64,000 bases of DNA, from contig NZ_VEVQ02000012.1 in the NCBI RefSeq assembly GCF_006491595.2, positions 62,001-126,000 on the forward strand. The letters are read 5' to 3'. The DNA is from Flavobacterium jejuense (GTDB taxonomy: Bacteria > Bacteroidota > Bacteroidia > Flavobacteriales > Flavobacteriaceae). The position numbers were made by a program, and so were the translations under genes. This document shows, piece after piece, positions 51,740 to 61,189 of this stretch. How positions within the stretch are numbered: the stretch's first letter is position 1; every line of letters starts with the position of its first letter. The notes beneath the pieces were generated by a model. The model saw only the letters and a list, made by a program, of their open reading frames with translations. It did not search any database and was not told where the DNA came from.

Positions 51740-53731
51740 TCAAAACTTCATCCTTTGGATTCTTACTGCGTTTAATATTGCTAATAAAGCGACTCCAACA
51801 TCGGCAAAAACGGCTTCCCACATAGTTGCTAAACCACCAGCTCCTAAAACTAAAACAACTGCCTTAACTGTAAAAGCTAAAGTGATATTTTGCCAAACAA
51901 TTTTCTTGGTTTGTTTTCCGATATTTATTGCCATTGGAATTTTTGAAGGTTTATCGTCTTGAATTACTACATCAGCAGTTTCTATTGTTGCATCACTTCC
52001 TAAACCTCCCATTGCAACACCCACATTACTTAAAGCTACTACTGGAGCATCATTAACACCATCGCCCACAAAAGCAACCGTTTCGTTTTTGGCTATAATT
52101 TCTTTGACTTTATTTACTTTATCTTCTGGTAATAAATCGCCAAACGCATTTGTAATTCCTAATTTTTGAGCCACAAATTGTACTACATTGTTTTTATCTC
52201 CACTTAACATAGTAGTTTTGATTCCTAATGCTTTTAATTTATCAATTGTTAGTTGTGCATCTTCTTTTATACTATCTGCAATGGTTAAATAACCCACAAA
52301 ATTATTGTCATACGCTACTGCAATTAAAGTATAAACAATACTTGATGGATCAATATCATATTTAATAGAAAATTTATCCATTAATTTAAAGTTTCCAACT
52401 AAAAGTTCTTTTCCATTTACACTAGCTTTTAAACCGTGTCCTGCTATTTCTTCAACTTCGTTAAGACTGATTTTACTATCTATTTCTCCAACAAAATCAT
52501 GTATTGCTGTTGCTACTGGATGCGTACTTTGACTTTCTAAAGCGTTTACTAATTGAAGTATTTTATTTTGGGCGAAATCAGCTTTAAAAACGACTTCTTG
52601 TACTTTAAAAACACCTTCAGTCATCGTTCCTGTTTTGTCCATCACAACGTTTTGAATAGAAGCCATTACATCTAAAAAATTACTTCCTTTGAAAAGGATT
52701 CCGTTTTTAGAAGCTGCACCAATTCCACCAAAATACCCTAATGGAATACTTATCACTAATGCACAAGGACATGAAATTACCAAGAAGATTAACGCTCTAT
52801 ACAACCAATCGTTAAAAACATAATTTTCCACAAAAAGCATTGGTACTATACATATTCCGATTGCTAAAAACACTACTATAGGTGTGTAGATTTTAGCAAA
52901 TTTTCTAATGAACAATTCTGTTGGTGCTTTTTTAGATGTTGCTTCTTGCACCATTTCAAGAATTTTAGATAATTTACTATCTGTATAAGCTGTTGTTACT
53001 TTAACTTGCGAAACAGCATTTAAGTTTATCATTCCTGCTAAAACTGTTTCTCCTTTTAGTTTTGAATCTGGTTTACTTTCTCCAGTAAGAGCTGCTGTAT
53101 TGAAGGAAGCTTTATCTGATAGTAATTCTCCATCTAAACCTAATTTGTCTCCAGCTTTAAGTTGGATAATATCTCCAATTTTAGCCGTTGAAGCTTTGAT
53201 TGTTTTAGCTACATTATTTTCGAGAATAGTAACTTCATCTGGTCGTTGGTCGAGTAAGGATTTTATGTTTCTTTTGGCTCGTTGTACTGCTAATGATTGA
53301 AAGATTTCTCCAATAGCATAAAATAACATTACCGCTACACCTTCAGGATATTCACCAATAGCAAATGCTCCAATTGTTGCTATAGACATCAGTAAAAATT
53401 CAGAGAATACATCACTTTTACGAATGCTTTGTATGGCTTCTTTTATAACTGGGAGTCCGACTGGCAAATAGGCTGCAACATACCAAACTATTCTAAGCCA
53501 ACCTTTAAACCAAGATTGGGTAAAATAATTATCAAACCCAATAGCCAACAATAATAAGCCGAAACTTATTATTGCTGGTAAAAATAATTGGAATGTGGAT
53601 TTTTCTTTTATTGAATGGTCGTGATCATGTCCATCCTCTTCTGCATGTTGTTCTTCTGCTTTATTGATTTTTTCTTCTATTCTACAGCATTCTGCTTCGT
53701 CTTCTATTTTGTGTGATTTTTTATCTATCAT
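51740..53731 (-). CDS. Zn/Cd/Co/Pb-exporting P1B-type ATPase (ZntA/CadA-like)
   Basis: A 663-residue pump. The N-terminus lacks an HMA domain but has a CC pair (C15-C16) and a His/Asp-rich segment (EEQHAEEDGHDHDHS). The core has TGESKPDSK, CPC in ISCPCALVISIPLG, DKTGTMTEG, GDGVNDAPV and a C-terminal helix with ADVGVALLAILNAVRI. The CPC motif with SIPLGYFGGIG after it matches ZntA/CadA rather than copper pumps. It exports divalent soft metals from the cytoplasm. It follows DUF3703 by 6 bp. Confidence 0.92.
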   Translation of the reverse strand: MIDKKSHKIEDEAECCRIEEKINKAEEQHAEEDGHDHDHSIKEKSTFQLFLPAIISFGLLLLAIGFDNYFTQSWFKGWLRIVWYVAAYLPVGLPVIKEAIQSIRKSDVFSEFLLMSIATIGAFAIGEYPEGVAVMLFYAIGEIFQSLAVQRAKRNIKSLLDQRPDEVTILENNVAKTIKASTAKIGDIIQLKAGDKLGLDGELLSDKASFNTAALTGESKPDSKLKGETVLAGMINLNAVSQVKVTTAYTDSKLSKILEMVQEATSKKAPTELFIRKFAKIYTPIVVFLAIGICIVPMLFVENYVFNDWLYRALIFLVISCPCALVISIPLGYFGGIGAASKNGILFKGSNFLDVMASIQNVVMDKTGTMTEGVFKVQEVVFKADFAQNKILQLVNALESQSTHPVATAIHDFVGEIDSKISLNEVEEIAGHGLKASVNGKELLVGNFKLMDKFSIKYDIDPSSIVYTLIAVAYDNNFVGYLTIADSIKEDAQLTIDKLKALGIKTTMLSGDKNNVVQFVAQKLGITNAFGDLLPEDKVNKVKEIIAKNETVAFVGDGVNDAPVVALSNVGVAMGGLGSDATIETADVVIQDDKPSKIPMAINIGKQTKKIVWQNITLAFTVKAVVLVLGAGGLATMWEAVFADVGVALLAILNAVRIQRMKF

Positions 53732-53737
53732 AATAAG

Positions 53738-54103
53738 CTATACGTTTACGTTTAGTATTTTTTGAATGTCTTCTGGAATATCCATTGCTTTTAATGGTGG
53801 AACATTTGCACCACCTGTATTACCAACAGGAATGTGTCCAACAAATGATTTTACACCACCTACCAGTAATCTTGGTATTTGACCAACAATTTCTTTTGAA
53901 CTTTTTATTTTAATTCCAAATTGTAACATTTTCCAATGTACGAATGTATGTTCATAAGGATATTTTTGTGCAATTATATGTGCACGCTCTAAATGAAGCC
54001 ATGCATTTTGCAAATTACCATGCTGTAAATTATCCTTAACTGCTTCTAACTCTTTTTGATAAAAAGAAATTAAATTAATTGGCATTTTAATATTAAACTT
54101 CAT
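53738..54103 (-). CDS. DUF3703 protein
   Basis: A 121-residue soluble protein with the DUF3703 pattern: a first helical segment ISFYQKELEAVKDNLQHGNL, then WLHLERAHIIAQKYPYEHTF, VHWKMLQFGI and RLLVGGVKSFVGHIPVGNTG. The family is consistently found in metal-resistance operons; it is thought to bind or hand over metal, but the function is unknown. It is 2 bp after the HMA gene and 6 bp before the ATPase gene. Confidence 0.82.
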   Translation of the reverse strand: MKFNIKMPINLISFYQKELEAVKDNLQHGNLQNAWLHLERAHIIAQKYPYEHTFVHWKMLQFGIKIKSSKEIVGQIPRLLVGGVKSFVGHIPVGNTGGANVPPLKAMDIPEDIQKILNVNV

Positions 54104-54105
54104 AC

Positions 54106-54468
54106 CTATGCTTTACAACAACCGTCTAAATTTTCATAAGCTTCTGGGTCAGCTTTTATTTCATCAGCATCATAACCTAATTTAGAAATACCTTCTTTAA
54201 TTGCTTGTAAAGTAGTTTTTTTTGAATTAAAGTAAATAGTAAAAGTCATAGCTTTATCATCTAACTCATACATTTTAATACCTTTTATTTTAAGCATTTC
54301 CGTTTTGAATTTTTGCCCACAAGTTTCACATTCTTTACAATGGTCACAATGTAAAAATGTTTTTATCACCACTTTTTGAGTTGTTTTTTGTGCCGAAACA
54401 AAATTTGAAAAGAAAAATAATGATACAACTAATACTATTGATTTTAAAATTGATTTTTTCATATCCAT
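54106..54468 (-). CDS. Periplasmic HMA-domain protein with extra cysteines
   Basis: A 120-residue exported protein with a signal peptide (ILKSIVLVVSLFFFSNFVSA), then an HMA-like domain with FLHCDHCKECETCGQKFKTE (four Cys) and a C-terminal GCCKA. It is a paralogue of 50785-51126 but with a longer Cys cluster, suggesting a different metal. It sits between the MerC-like gene and DUF3703. Confidence 0.82.
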   Translation of the reverse strand: MDMKKSILKSIVLVVSLFFFSNFVSAQKTTQKVVIKTFLHCDHCKECETCGQKFKTEMLKIKGIKMYELDDKAMTFTIYFNSKKTTLQAIKEGISKLGYDADEIKADPEAYENLDGCCKA

Positions 54469-54496
54469 AAATTTTTATAATATATTAATTATCTAT

Positions 54497-55114
54497 TTAA
54501 CAGCAGTTTTTCTCTGCTTGAATTGGTGGGCATTTTATTGAACCGTAACTACAATAAACACAACAATCACCCTCTAATGGCTTGAGTACTTTCATACATT
54601 TTTCACACTCATAAAAATATTGACAAGCATTGGTTGGCATTAATTCATCCTTTTTATGTCCACAATTGGGACAAGTTAAAGTTGATTTTAATTCAACCTT
54701 TTTTCCTTCATAGGTTGTACATGTTCTGCAATTTCCGTGAAGTTTATTTTGGTAAAAATTTACGATTGTAGCAATAAGAAGTCCAAACATTCCAATATAA
54801 ATCAAGTACGTTGGATTTTCTATTTTGATAAAATAATAAACAAAAAATATAATTATTCCACTCGGAATTGCAATTAACAAAGGATACAAACAAAAATGTT
54901 TTCTATAAGAAATGTAAAGCCCTCCAATTGAAATTAAAACCATTGTTTGAAAAACCCACATTGTCCAACCACCAAAAAGTTCAAAATTTCCTAATCCAAG
55001 TGCAGATGCACCAAAGGCAAATAAAGGAAAACAACAAGGTGAGAATAGGGCTGTAATAAAAAGCCCTATTGTTCCTAATTTATCTATGTTTGATTTTAAA
55101 ATTGAAATTTTCAT
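54497..55114 (-). CDS. MerC-domain membrane protein with Cys-rich tail
   Basis: A 205-residue protein. The N-terminal 130 residues have four hydrophobic segments with the MerC-type FSPCCFPLFAFG motif (CC in the first helix). The C-terminal part is soluble and Cys-rich: NCRTCTTYEGKKVE, TCPNCGHKKDEL, a CxxC pair in CEKCMK, and the GDCCVYCSYGSIKCPPIQAE tail. The latter half resembles a zinc-ribbon-like GDCC domain found beside Cd/Zn pumps. It probably imports or senses a soft metal. It is 12 bp from the CzcB gene. Confidence 0.82.
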   Translation of the reverse strand: MKISILKSNIDKLGTIGLFITALFSPCCFPLFAFGASALGLGNFELFGGWTMWVFQTMVLISIGGLYISYRKHFCLYPLLIAIPSGIIIFFVYYFIKIENPTYLIYIGMFGLLIATIVNFYQNKLHGNCRTCTTYEGKKVELKSTLTCPNCGHKKDELMPTNACQYFYECEKCMKVLKPLEGDCCVYCSYGSIKCPPIQAEKNCC

Positions 55115-55126
55115 TTTATGATTATT

Positions 55127-56395
55127 TTAATGTTCATGTTCTCCACCACCTTTTGAAGCTGCCAATAAATAGAATGCTCCTTTTACAACAATTTTTGCAT
55201 TTGCTGGAATTTCTTCTACTAATTTAATTTCCGTATAACCTAAATCGGTTGTTCCTGGAACTACTTCAATTGCTTTAAAGTGTACTTCGTCGTGTTCTTT
55301 TTCGACAGTTTCTTCCTCATGATTATGTGATTCTCCTTCTTTATGAACGTGTGCTTCTTTCTTACCTTTTGGAGTTTCTTCTACATGTTCTTCTTGTATA
55401 TAAATATAATATTTATCTCCGTTTCTAACAACTGCATCTTTAGGCAATGATTGAACCGTTTGATTGGTAATGTTAATATTAGCTGCAACATACATTCCAG
55501 AAATTAAATCTTTTGTATCACTTTCATTAATCTTGGCATGTACTGCAACCGATTTACTTTCGTTTGAAAAGGATTTATTAATACCAAATATTTTTCCTTT
55601 AATCACTTTATTAGATTGATTGGTTAGTACGAAATCAACTTCTTGACCAATAGAAATTTTACCTAAATCTTTTTCAAAAACATTTAAATCAAGGTGCATT
55701 TGTGTGTTGTCAATTACTTCAAAAAGACTTATTCCTGTATCTGCAAAGGTTCCTTTTGTAATGTCTATTTTACCAACGTAACCACTTATTGGAGCAATAA
55801 TTGGAATTAAAGATGAGTTTCCTGATAAGCTTACATTTAATGCTTGTAATTTGTTTTTAGCAGCTTGTGCTCTTGCTCTTTCCACTGCCAATTTTGCTTT
55901 TACTTCTTGAAATACTTTACGAGGATTTACATCTTCTTCACTCAATGTTTTTTGTCGGTTGTATTCCAGTTGTAAATATTCAATATTCGCTACAGCTGAA
56001 TTGTAATCTTCTTGCATTTCAGCAACTTCAAGGTTTTGAAGTGTAGCCAATGTTTTTCCTTTTGCTACATAAGTTCCCTCTAACACATAAATCTCTTTAA
56101 CAACTCCACCAATTAATGTAGAAACATTTGCCATGTTTTGTGGAGGAACAGTTGTGTAACCATTAGCTTTGATAATTGTATTTAGGTTTTTCATTTCAAT
56201 ACTACCTGTTTCAATACCAACTGTTTCAAATTGCGCTTTAGTCAATGCAACTTCTGTTTCCGATTTTTCTTCTTCGTGAGCTTCTTCCGTTTTCTTTTCT
56301 CCACATGAATTTAGAATCAAGAGGAAAGAAGAAAGAAGAAAGATTTTAAAAAATGAGCTTATTTTATAATTTGATTTTAAAAATATATGTATCAT
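55127..56395 (-). CDS. czcB: CzcB-type RND periplasmic adaptor
   Basis: A 422-residue membrane-fusion lipoprotein (LLSSFLLILNSC). It has the biotinyl-lipoyl-like hairpin (GVVKEIYVLEGTYVAKGKTL and GYVGKIDITKGTFAD), coiled coil (AEMQEDYNSAVANIEYLQLE) and a beta-barrel domain. A His/Glu-rich stretch (KEAHVHKEGESHNHEEETVE) near residue 360 could bind Zn, Co or Cd. It joins the CzcA-type pump (56407-60723, 11-bp gap) to its outer-membrane component, which here is fused to the pump. Confidence 0.92.
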   Translation of the reverse strand: MIHIFLKSNYKISSFFKIFLLSSFLLILNSCGEKKTEEAHEEEKSETEVALTKAQFETVGIETGSIEMKNLNTIIKANGYTTVPPQNMANVSTLIGGVVKEIYVLEGTYVAKGKTLATLQNLEVAEMQEDYNSAVANIEYLQLEYNRQKTLSEEDVNPRKVFQEVKAKLAVERARAQAAKNKLQALNVSLSGNSSLIPIIAPISGYVGKIDITKGTFADTGISLFEVIDNTQMHLDLNVFEKDLGKISIGQEVDFVLTNQSNKVIKGKIFGINKSFSNESKSVAVHAKINESDTKDLISGMYVAANINITNQTVQSLPKDAVVRNGDKYYIYIQEEHVEETPKGKKEAHVHKEGESHNHEEETVEKEHDEVHFKAIEVVPGTTDLGYTEIKLVEEIPANAKIVVKGAFYLLAASKGGGEHEH

Positions 56396-56406
56396 TATCG
56401 TGAGTA

Positions 56407-59400
56407 TTAATTGTTATTGAAAGATGGAAATTGCATTTGAATAGCACTTTGATTGTAAGCGTTTACTGCTTCGATGTTTTGCTTTTTAATATCAATTGCT
56501 TGATTAAGAAAACTGATGTAAGACCAATAACTCATATCGCCATTGGCATAACTTTTTTGTGCTGTAGAGATTATCTGTTCTGCATATTTTAAACCTTCGT
56601 TTTCAAAATATTGTATTGCTTTTTGTTGTTTTGCAAATTGGTTTACTAATTCTTCTTTTTGCAATTTTAGAGTCAATTTTGTTTTATCGAATTCTAATTG
56701 CGATTGTGACTTACTTATTTCAGAAGCTTTAGCACGAGCTGTATTTGCGCCACTAAACAAAGGAATTTGCAAACCAACTGTAAATCCTTGAAAATAAGAT
56801 TCTTTGTTTAACGTTTGACCAAAGTAACCCAAGCCTAATTTTGGTGCTCGCAATTTTTTGAAAGTATTTGCTTCTTTTTCATAAACCATAGCTTGTTGGT
56901 TATAATAATCACTTACTAATGTTTCTACTTTGGATTCTTCTAAAACCGATGAACTAGCATATTTTAAAGAAGTTGAAGCTTCTGGAAGTATATCTTCATT
57001 TGTCTGCATAAAATATTGCAACTGTTTTTGATAAATTACTAAATCAAGTAGAATTTGTGCTTTTAAGGTTTCAATTTCCTTTACTTTAGCTTTAGCACTA
57101 ATAGCTTCAATACTACCGCTCTCACCAGTTTTAAAACGCAGTTCAGCATTTTTAAGAAATTTTGAATACACTTCATACAATTCATCGTTTAACTTTTGGA
57201 TTGAAATACCATATAAATATTGATAATAGGCAATAGTTACCGCTTTTTCGATTTCATATTCCGATAATGCTTTTCGTTTTTCAGCCAGTTTTGCTAATTC
57301 TTCCTGAAGCTGTCTGTTTGCTTTTGTACTTCCACCAATGGGGAAATATTGTTGAATGCTTACATTATTATCATAATCTACACTATTGTATTGTCCACCC
57401 GTGTATTCAATTTGCAAAGGTTCTGCTTGAAAAGCTGTTTTCTTAAGAACTGTTTGTTTTTCAATTTCCTTATCGGCAATTTTTAAATCCATATTATTCT
57501 CTTTAGCCATTGTAATAGCTTGTTCTAAAGTTATGGGTTTGCTGTTTTGAGCAAATGAAAACGTACTAATAAATAGTATGATTATTGTTATAATTGAATT
57601 TGACATTTTTTTTCTTTTTTTAATACCTTTCTCAACTAATAAATAAAGAATAGGTAGAACGATTAAGGTTAGTAAGGTTGCAGAAAATAAGCCACCAATA
57701 ACAACAGTTGCTAATGGTTTTTGCACTTCTGCACCGCCACTAGTTGATAAAGCCATTGGTAAAAATCCTAATGAAGCAACCGCAGCTGTCATTAAAACTG
57801 GACGTAATCTTGTTTTTGTTCCGATTAAAACTCTTTGTAATGGGTCTGTAATTCCTTCTGATTTTAATTGGTTGAAATAAGAAATCAGTACAATTCCATT
57901 TAACACAGCTATACCGAACAAAGCAATGAAACCAATACCTGCTGATATACTAAAAGGCATTCCTCTCATCCATAAAGCAAAAACACCACCAATTGCTGAT
58001 AATGGAATTGCTGTAAAAATTAATAAGGCTTGCTTAACACTATGGAATGTAAAAAATAATAGTACTAAAATTAAGCCTAAAGCAATTGGAACTGCTACAG
58101 AAAGTCGCTTGTTTGCTTCTACTAAATTTTCAAATTGACCACCATAGGTTATATAATATCCTGCTGGAAGTTTATAATTGGTTTCTAATTTTTGTTGAAT
58201 TTCTTCGACTACACTTTTTACATCACGACCACGAACATTTAAACCCACTGTAATTCTTCGTTTTCCATTTTCACGAGAAACTTGAACTGGTCCTTGTTCG
58301 TATTCCACAGAAGCTACTTGATAGAGTGGCACTTGTTGTCCGCTTGGTAAAGGGATAAATAGGTTAGAAACATCTGAAATATCACTACGATTTTCTGCAT
58401 TCATTCTTACCACTACATCAAAACGTTTGCTTTCTTCATAAATTTTACCAGCACTTTCCCCAGCAAAAGAAGCTCTGACAATCTTATTTACATCTGTTAT
58501 ATTTAATCCATATAAAGCAATTTTATCGTAATCGTATTTAATGGTAATTTGAGGTAACCCTGTTACTTTATCTGCTTTTAAATCTCCAACACCTTCAATA
58601 TTATTGACTTTTGTAATTAATTCTTTTGCTTTTGCATCTAATATTTCTAAATCATCACCAAAAATCTTTATAGCAATATCACTTCGACTTCCTGTCATTA
58701 ATTCGTTAAAACGCATTTGTATAGGTTGTGAAATTTCGATATTTGCACCAGGAATTGCCTCCATTTCTTCTTTCATTAAGTTGGCTAAATCTTCCCAATT
58801 ATCAGCAGAAGTCCATTCTGATTTATCTTTTAAAACAATAATTAAATCACCACTTTCAATAGGCATTGGATCTGTTGGAATTTCTCCACTACCAATTTTT
58901 GTTACAATGGTTTTAATTTCTGGAAATTTTGCTTTTAGAATTTTTTCATATTTAGTGGTAGTTTCTATCATCTGCGTTAATGAACTTCCTGTCATTATCG
59001 TTGCATTAATGGCTAAATCTCCTTCTTCGATTGTAGGTATAAATTCACCTCCCATATTTTGGAAAACAACTAATGCCATTACAAATAATCCGACAGCAAT
59101 TCCTAAAACTACTTTTTTGATTTGTAATGCTTTGTCTAAAAATGGAGTGTATATTTTTTCAAACCATGCCATCATTTTATCGCTAAAGTTTTCTTTATGC
59201 TCAGTGTTTTTAGATAAGAACATTGCACTCATCATAGGCACATAAGTTAAAGACAATACAAAAGCTCCAATAACAGCAAAACCTACCGTCATTGCCATTG
59301 GTTTAAACATTTTACCTTCGGTTCCAACTAATGCTAATATTGGCAAATACACAATTAAAATTATTATTTCTCCAAATGCTGCACTATTACGAATTTTGGA

Positions 59401-60723
59401 AGCAGATTTATACACTTCGCTATCCATTTCTAACTGGGTTAAGTTCTTTTGTCTTTTGAGTTTTTGTAAATGATGCATTGTGGCTTCCACAATAATTACT
59501 GCACCATCGACAATAATTCCAAAATCGATAGCTCCTAAACTCATTAAATTTCCACTTACACCAAAATGATTCATTAGAATAACAGCAAAAAGCATTGACA
59601 ACGGAATTACCGAAGCTACGATTAGTCCTGCACGAAGGTTTCCTAGAAATAAAATCAATACAAAAATTACGATTAATGCACCTTCTAATAAATTTTTAGT
59701 AACAGTTCCTATTGCACTATCTACTAATTTACCACGATCGATAAATGCTTCAGCAACGACTCCTTCAGGAAGTGTTTTGTTTATTTGAGCCATTTTTTCT
59801 TTAACTCTTTCCACAACTGCTTTAGAATTTTCTCCTTTAAGCATTAATGCCATTCCACAAACAATTTCACCTTTACCGTCTTTTGTAGCTGCTCCATATC
59901 GCATAGCATACCCTTCATTAACTGAAGCTACATCACGAATTAAAACAGGTGCACCGTTTCTGTTTTTTACAACAATATTTTCTAAATCCTTACTTCCGGT
60001 TGCCATACCTACACCACGAATAAAGTAGGTCATTTGGTCTTTTTCTATATACGCACCTCCAGTATTTTGATTGTTTTTTTCTAAAGCTTCAAAAATTTCA
60101 GTTATGGTTACATCTAAACTCTTTAAAGTATTTGGTTTAACGGTTATTTCAAACTGTTTTAGTTTACCACCCCAAGTAGCAACTTCTGCAACACCTTCAA
60201 TTCCTTGTAATTGTGGAATGATAATCCAATCTTGGATGGTTCTTAATTTGATTGCATCGTATTTTTCTTCATATCCTTTTTTAGCATATACATCATATTG
60301 ATATATTTCTCCTAAACCAGTTGTAATTGGAGCCATTTCTGGAGAACCTGCATAAGCTGGAATATTTTCTTTAGCTTGACTTATTCGTTGAAAAATTTGA
60401 TTTCTTGCCCAATATATATCTACATCGTCTTTAAAAACTACTGTAACTACAGATAGTCCAAAACGAGAAATACTTCGCAGTTCTATAACTTTTGGAATTG
60501 TTTTTAAAGATTGCTCTAATGGATATGTAATGAGTTGCTCAATTTCTTGACTGGCTAAAGTAGGTGCATTTGTAATAATTTGCACTTGGTTATTAGTAAC
60601 ATCTGGTAATGCATCAAGTGGTAGGTTTTTAACAGAATAGCTTCCCCAAGCTATTAACACAAGTGTAAAAAGTAGTATAATGAATTTGTTCTTTATACTG
60701 AATTGTATGATTTTGTCTAACAT
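56407..60723 (-). CDS. czcA: CzcA-type RND pump fused to a TolC-type outer-membrane protein
   Basis: A 1438-residue fusion. The first part (to about 1035) is a heavy-metal RND pump with NLPLDALPDVTNNQVQIITN, DFGIIVDGAVIIVEATMHHL (acidic residue of the proton path) and GIAVLNGIVLISYFN. From M1040 (ATG 57604-57606) it continues as a complete TolC-family protein with a signal peptide, MSNSIITIIILFISTFSFAQ, then TLEQAITMAKENNMDLKIAD. RND-OMF fusions like this recur in Bacteroidota. The internal signal peptide suggests cleavage, or internal initiation giving a separate outer-membrane protein. Metal specificity is likely Co/Zn/Cd from context (CadA-type ATPase, DUF3703). Confidence 0.9.
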   Translation of the reverse strand: MLDKIIQFSIKNKFIILLFTLVLIAWGSYSVKNLPLDALPDVTNNQVQIITNAPTLASQEIEQLITYPLEQSLKTIPKVIELRSISRFGLSVVTVVFKDDVDIYWARNQIFQRISQAKENIPAYAGSPEMAPITTGLGEIYQYDVYAKKGYEEKYDAIKLRTIQDWIIIPQLQGIEGVAEVATWGGKLKQFEITVKPNTLKSLDVTITEIFEALEKNNQNTGGAYIEKDQMTYFIRGVGMATGSKDLENIVVKNRNGAPVLIRDVASVNEGYAMRYGAATKDGKGEIVCGMALMLKGENSKAVVERVKEKMAQINKTLPEGVVAEAFIDRGKLVDSAIGTVTKNLLEGALIVIFVLILFLGNLRAGLIVASVIPLSMLFAVILMNHFGVSGNLMSLGAIDFGIIVDGAVIIVEATMHHLQKLKRQKNLTQLEMDSEVYKSASKIRNSAAFGEIIILIVYLPILALVGTEGKMFKPMAMTVGFAVIGAFVLSLTYVPMMSAMFLSKNTEHKENFSDKMMAWFEKIYTPFLDKALQIKKVVLGIAVGLFVMALVVFQNMGGEFIPTIEEGDLAINATIMTGSSLTQMIETTTKYEKILKAKFPEIKTIVTKIGSGEIPTDPMPIESGDLIIVLKDKSEWTSADNWEDLANLMKEEMEAIPGANIEISQPIQMRFNELMTGSRSDIAIKIFGDDLEILDAKAKELITKVNNIEGVGDLKADKVTGLPQITIKYDYDKIALYGLNITDVNKIVRASFAGESAGKIYEESKRFDVVVRMNAENRSDISDVSNLFIPLPSGQQVPLYQVASVEYEQGPVQVSRENGKRRITVGLNVRGRDVKSVVEEIQQKLETNYKLPAGYYITYGGQFENLVEANKRLSVAVPIALGLILVLLFFTFHSVKQALLIFTAIPLSAIGGVFALWMRGMPFSISAGIGFIALFGIAVLNGIVLISYFNQLKSEGITDPLQRVLIGTKTRLRPVLMTAAVASLGFLPMALSTSGGAEVQKPLATVVIGGLFSATLLTLIVLPILYLLVEKGIKKRKKMSNSIITIIILFISTFSFAQNSKPITLEQAITMAKENNMDLKIADKEIEKQTVLKKTAFQAEPLQIEYTGGQYNSVDYDNNVSIQQYFPIGGSTKANRQLQEELAKLAEKRKALSEYEIEKAVTIAYYQYLYGISIQKLNDELYEVYSKFLKNAELRFKTGESGSIEAISAKAKVKEIETLKAQILLDLVIYQKQLQYFMQTNEDILPEASTSLKYASSSVLEESKVETLVSDYYNQQAMVYEKEANTFKKLRAPKLGLGYFGQTLNKESYFQGFTVGLQIPLFSGANTARAKASEISKSQSQLEFDKTKLTLKLQKEELVNQFAKQQKAIQYFENEGLKYAEQIISTAQKSYANGDMSYWSYISFLNQAIDIKKQNIEAVNAYNQSAIQMQFPSFNNN

Positions 60724-60820
60724 TGAAAATATTATAATGAATTAGAAATTAGCAAATTAAAAATCTGCCATAATTTGTGCTATGAACACAAGTTTCTAAC
60801 CCGAAATTACTCGGGCTTCA

Positions 60821-61147
60821 TTATACTATTTGAGGTGGTTGCCAAATACTCCCAAAGAAATTGGCATACAAAATAGATTTATAAATGGAGTTTAGCGTTT
60901 GAATTTCTTCAATTGAGGTATGAAAATTAAAAACTACTGTAGGTACATAAGACAATACACTTTGTCCACAGCAGTTACAAATACAAAAAGGAGAACATGC
61001 ATCATTTTCTTGATCGTGTGAATGATTATCGTGGTTTGTGCCTATTTCACTTGAAGTATGAGTAAAACTAGTTTCTTCAACATCTGCACATGGCAAACAT
61101 GAAAGAACTACTAAATAGATTGATAATATGTAGCTTATAAATTTCAC
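60821..61147 (-). CDS. DUF6660-like exported protein
   Basis: A 108-residue protein with a signal peptide (FISYILSIYLVVLSCLPC) and a Cys/His-rich middle (HDNHSHDQENDACSPFCICN, CCGQ), then a C-terminal VVFNFHTSIEEIQ and FFGSIWQPPQIV. This is the DUF6660 pattern, seen at the start of czc-type operons in Bacteroidota. It probably binds divalent metal outside the cytoplasm. It precedes the czcA-type gene by about 97 bp. Confidence 0.78.
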   Translation of the reverse strand: MKFISYILSIYLVVLSCLPCADVEETSFTHTSSEIGTNHDNHSHDQENDACSPFCICNCCGQSVLSYVPTVVFNFHTSIEEIQTLNSIYKSILYANFFGSIWQPPQIV

Positions 61148-61189
61148 AGCTGTAAAAGTAGTAAAATTATTTTTTTGTTTTACGTTTTT

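Noticed and set aside
58604-59245. 213-residue open frame on the plus strand within the czcA-type gene
   Set aside because: Mirror of a highly conserved pump region; Ile/Ser-rich translation without domain features.
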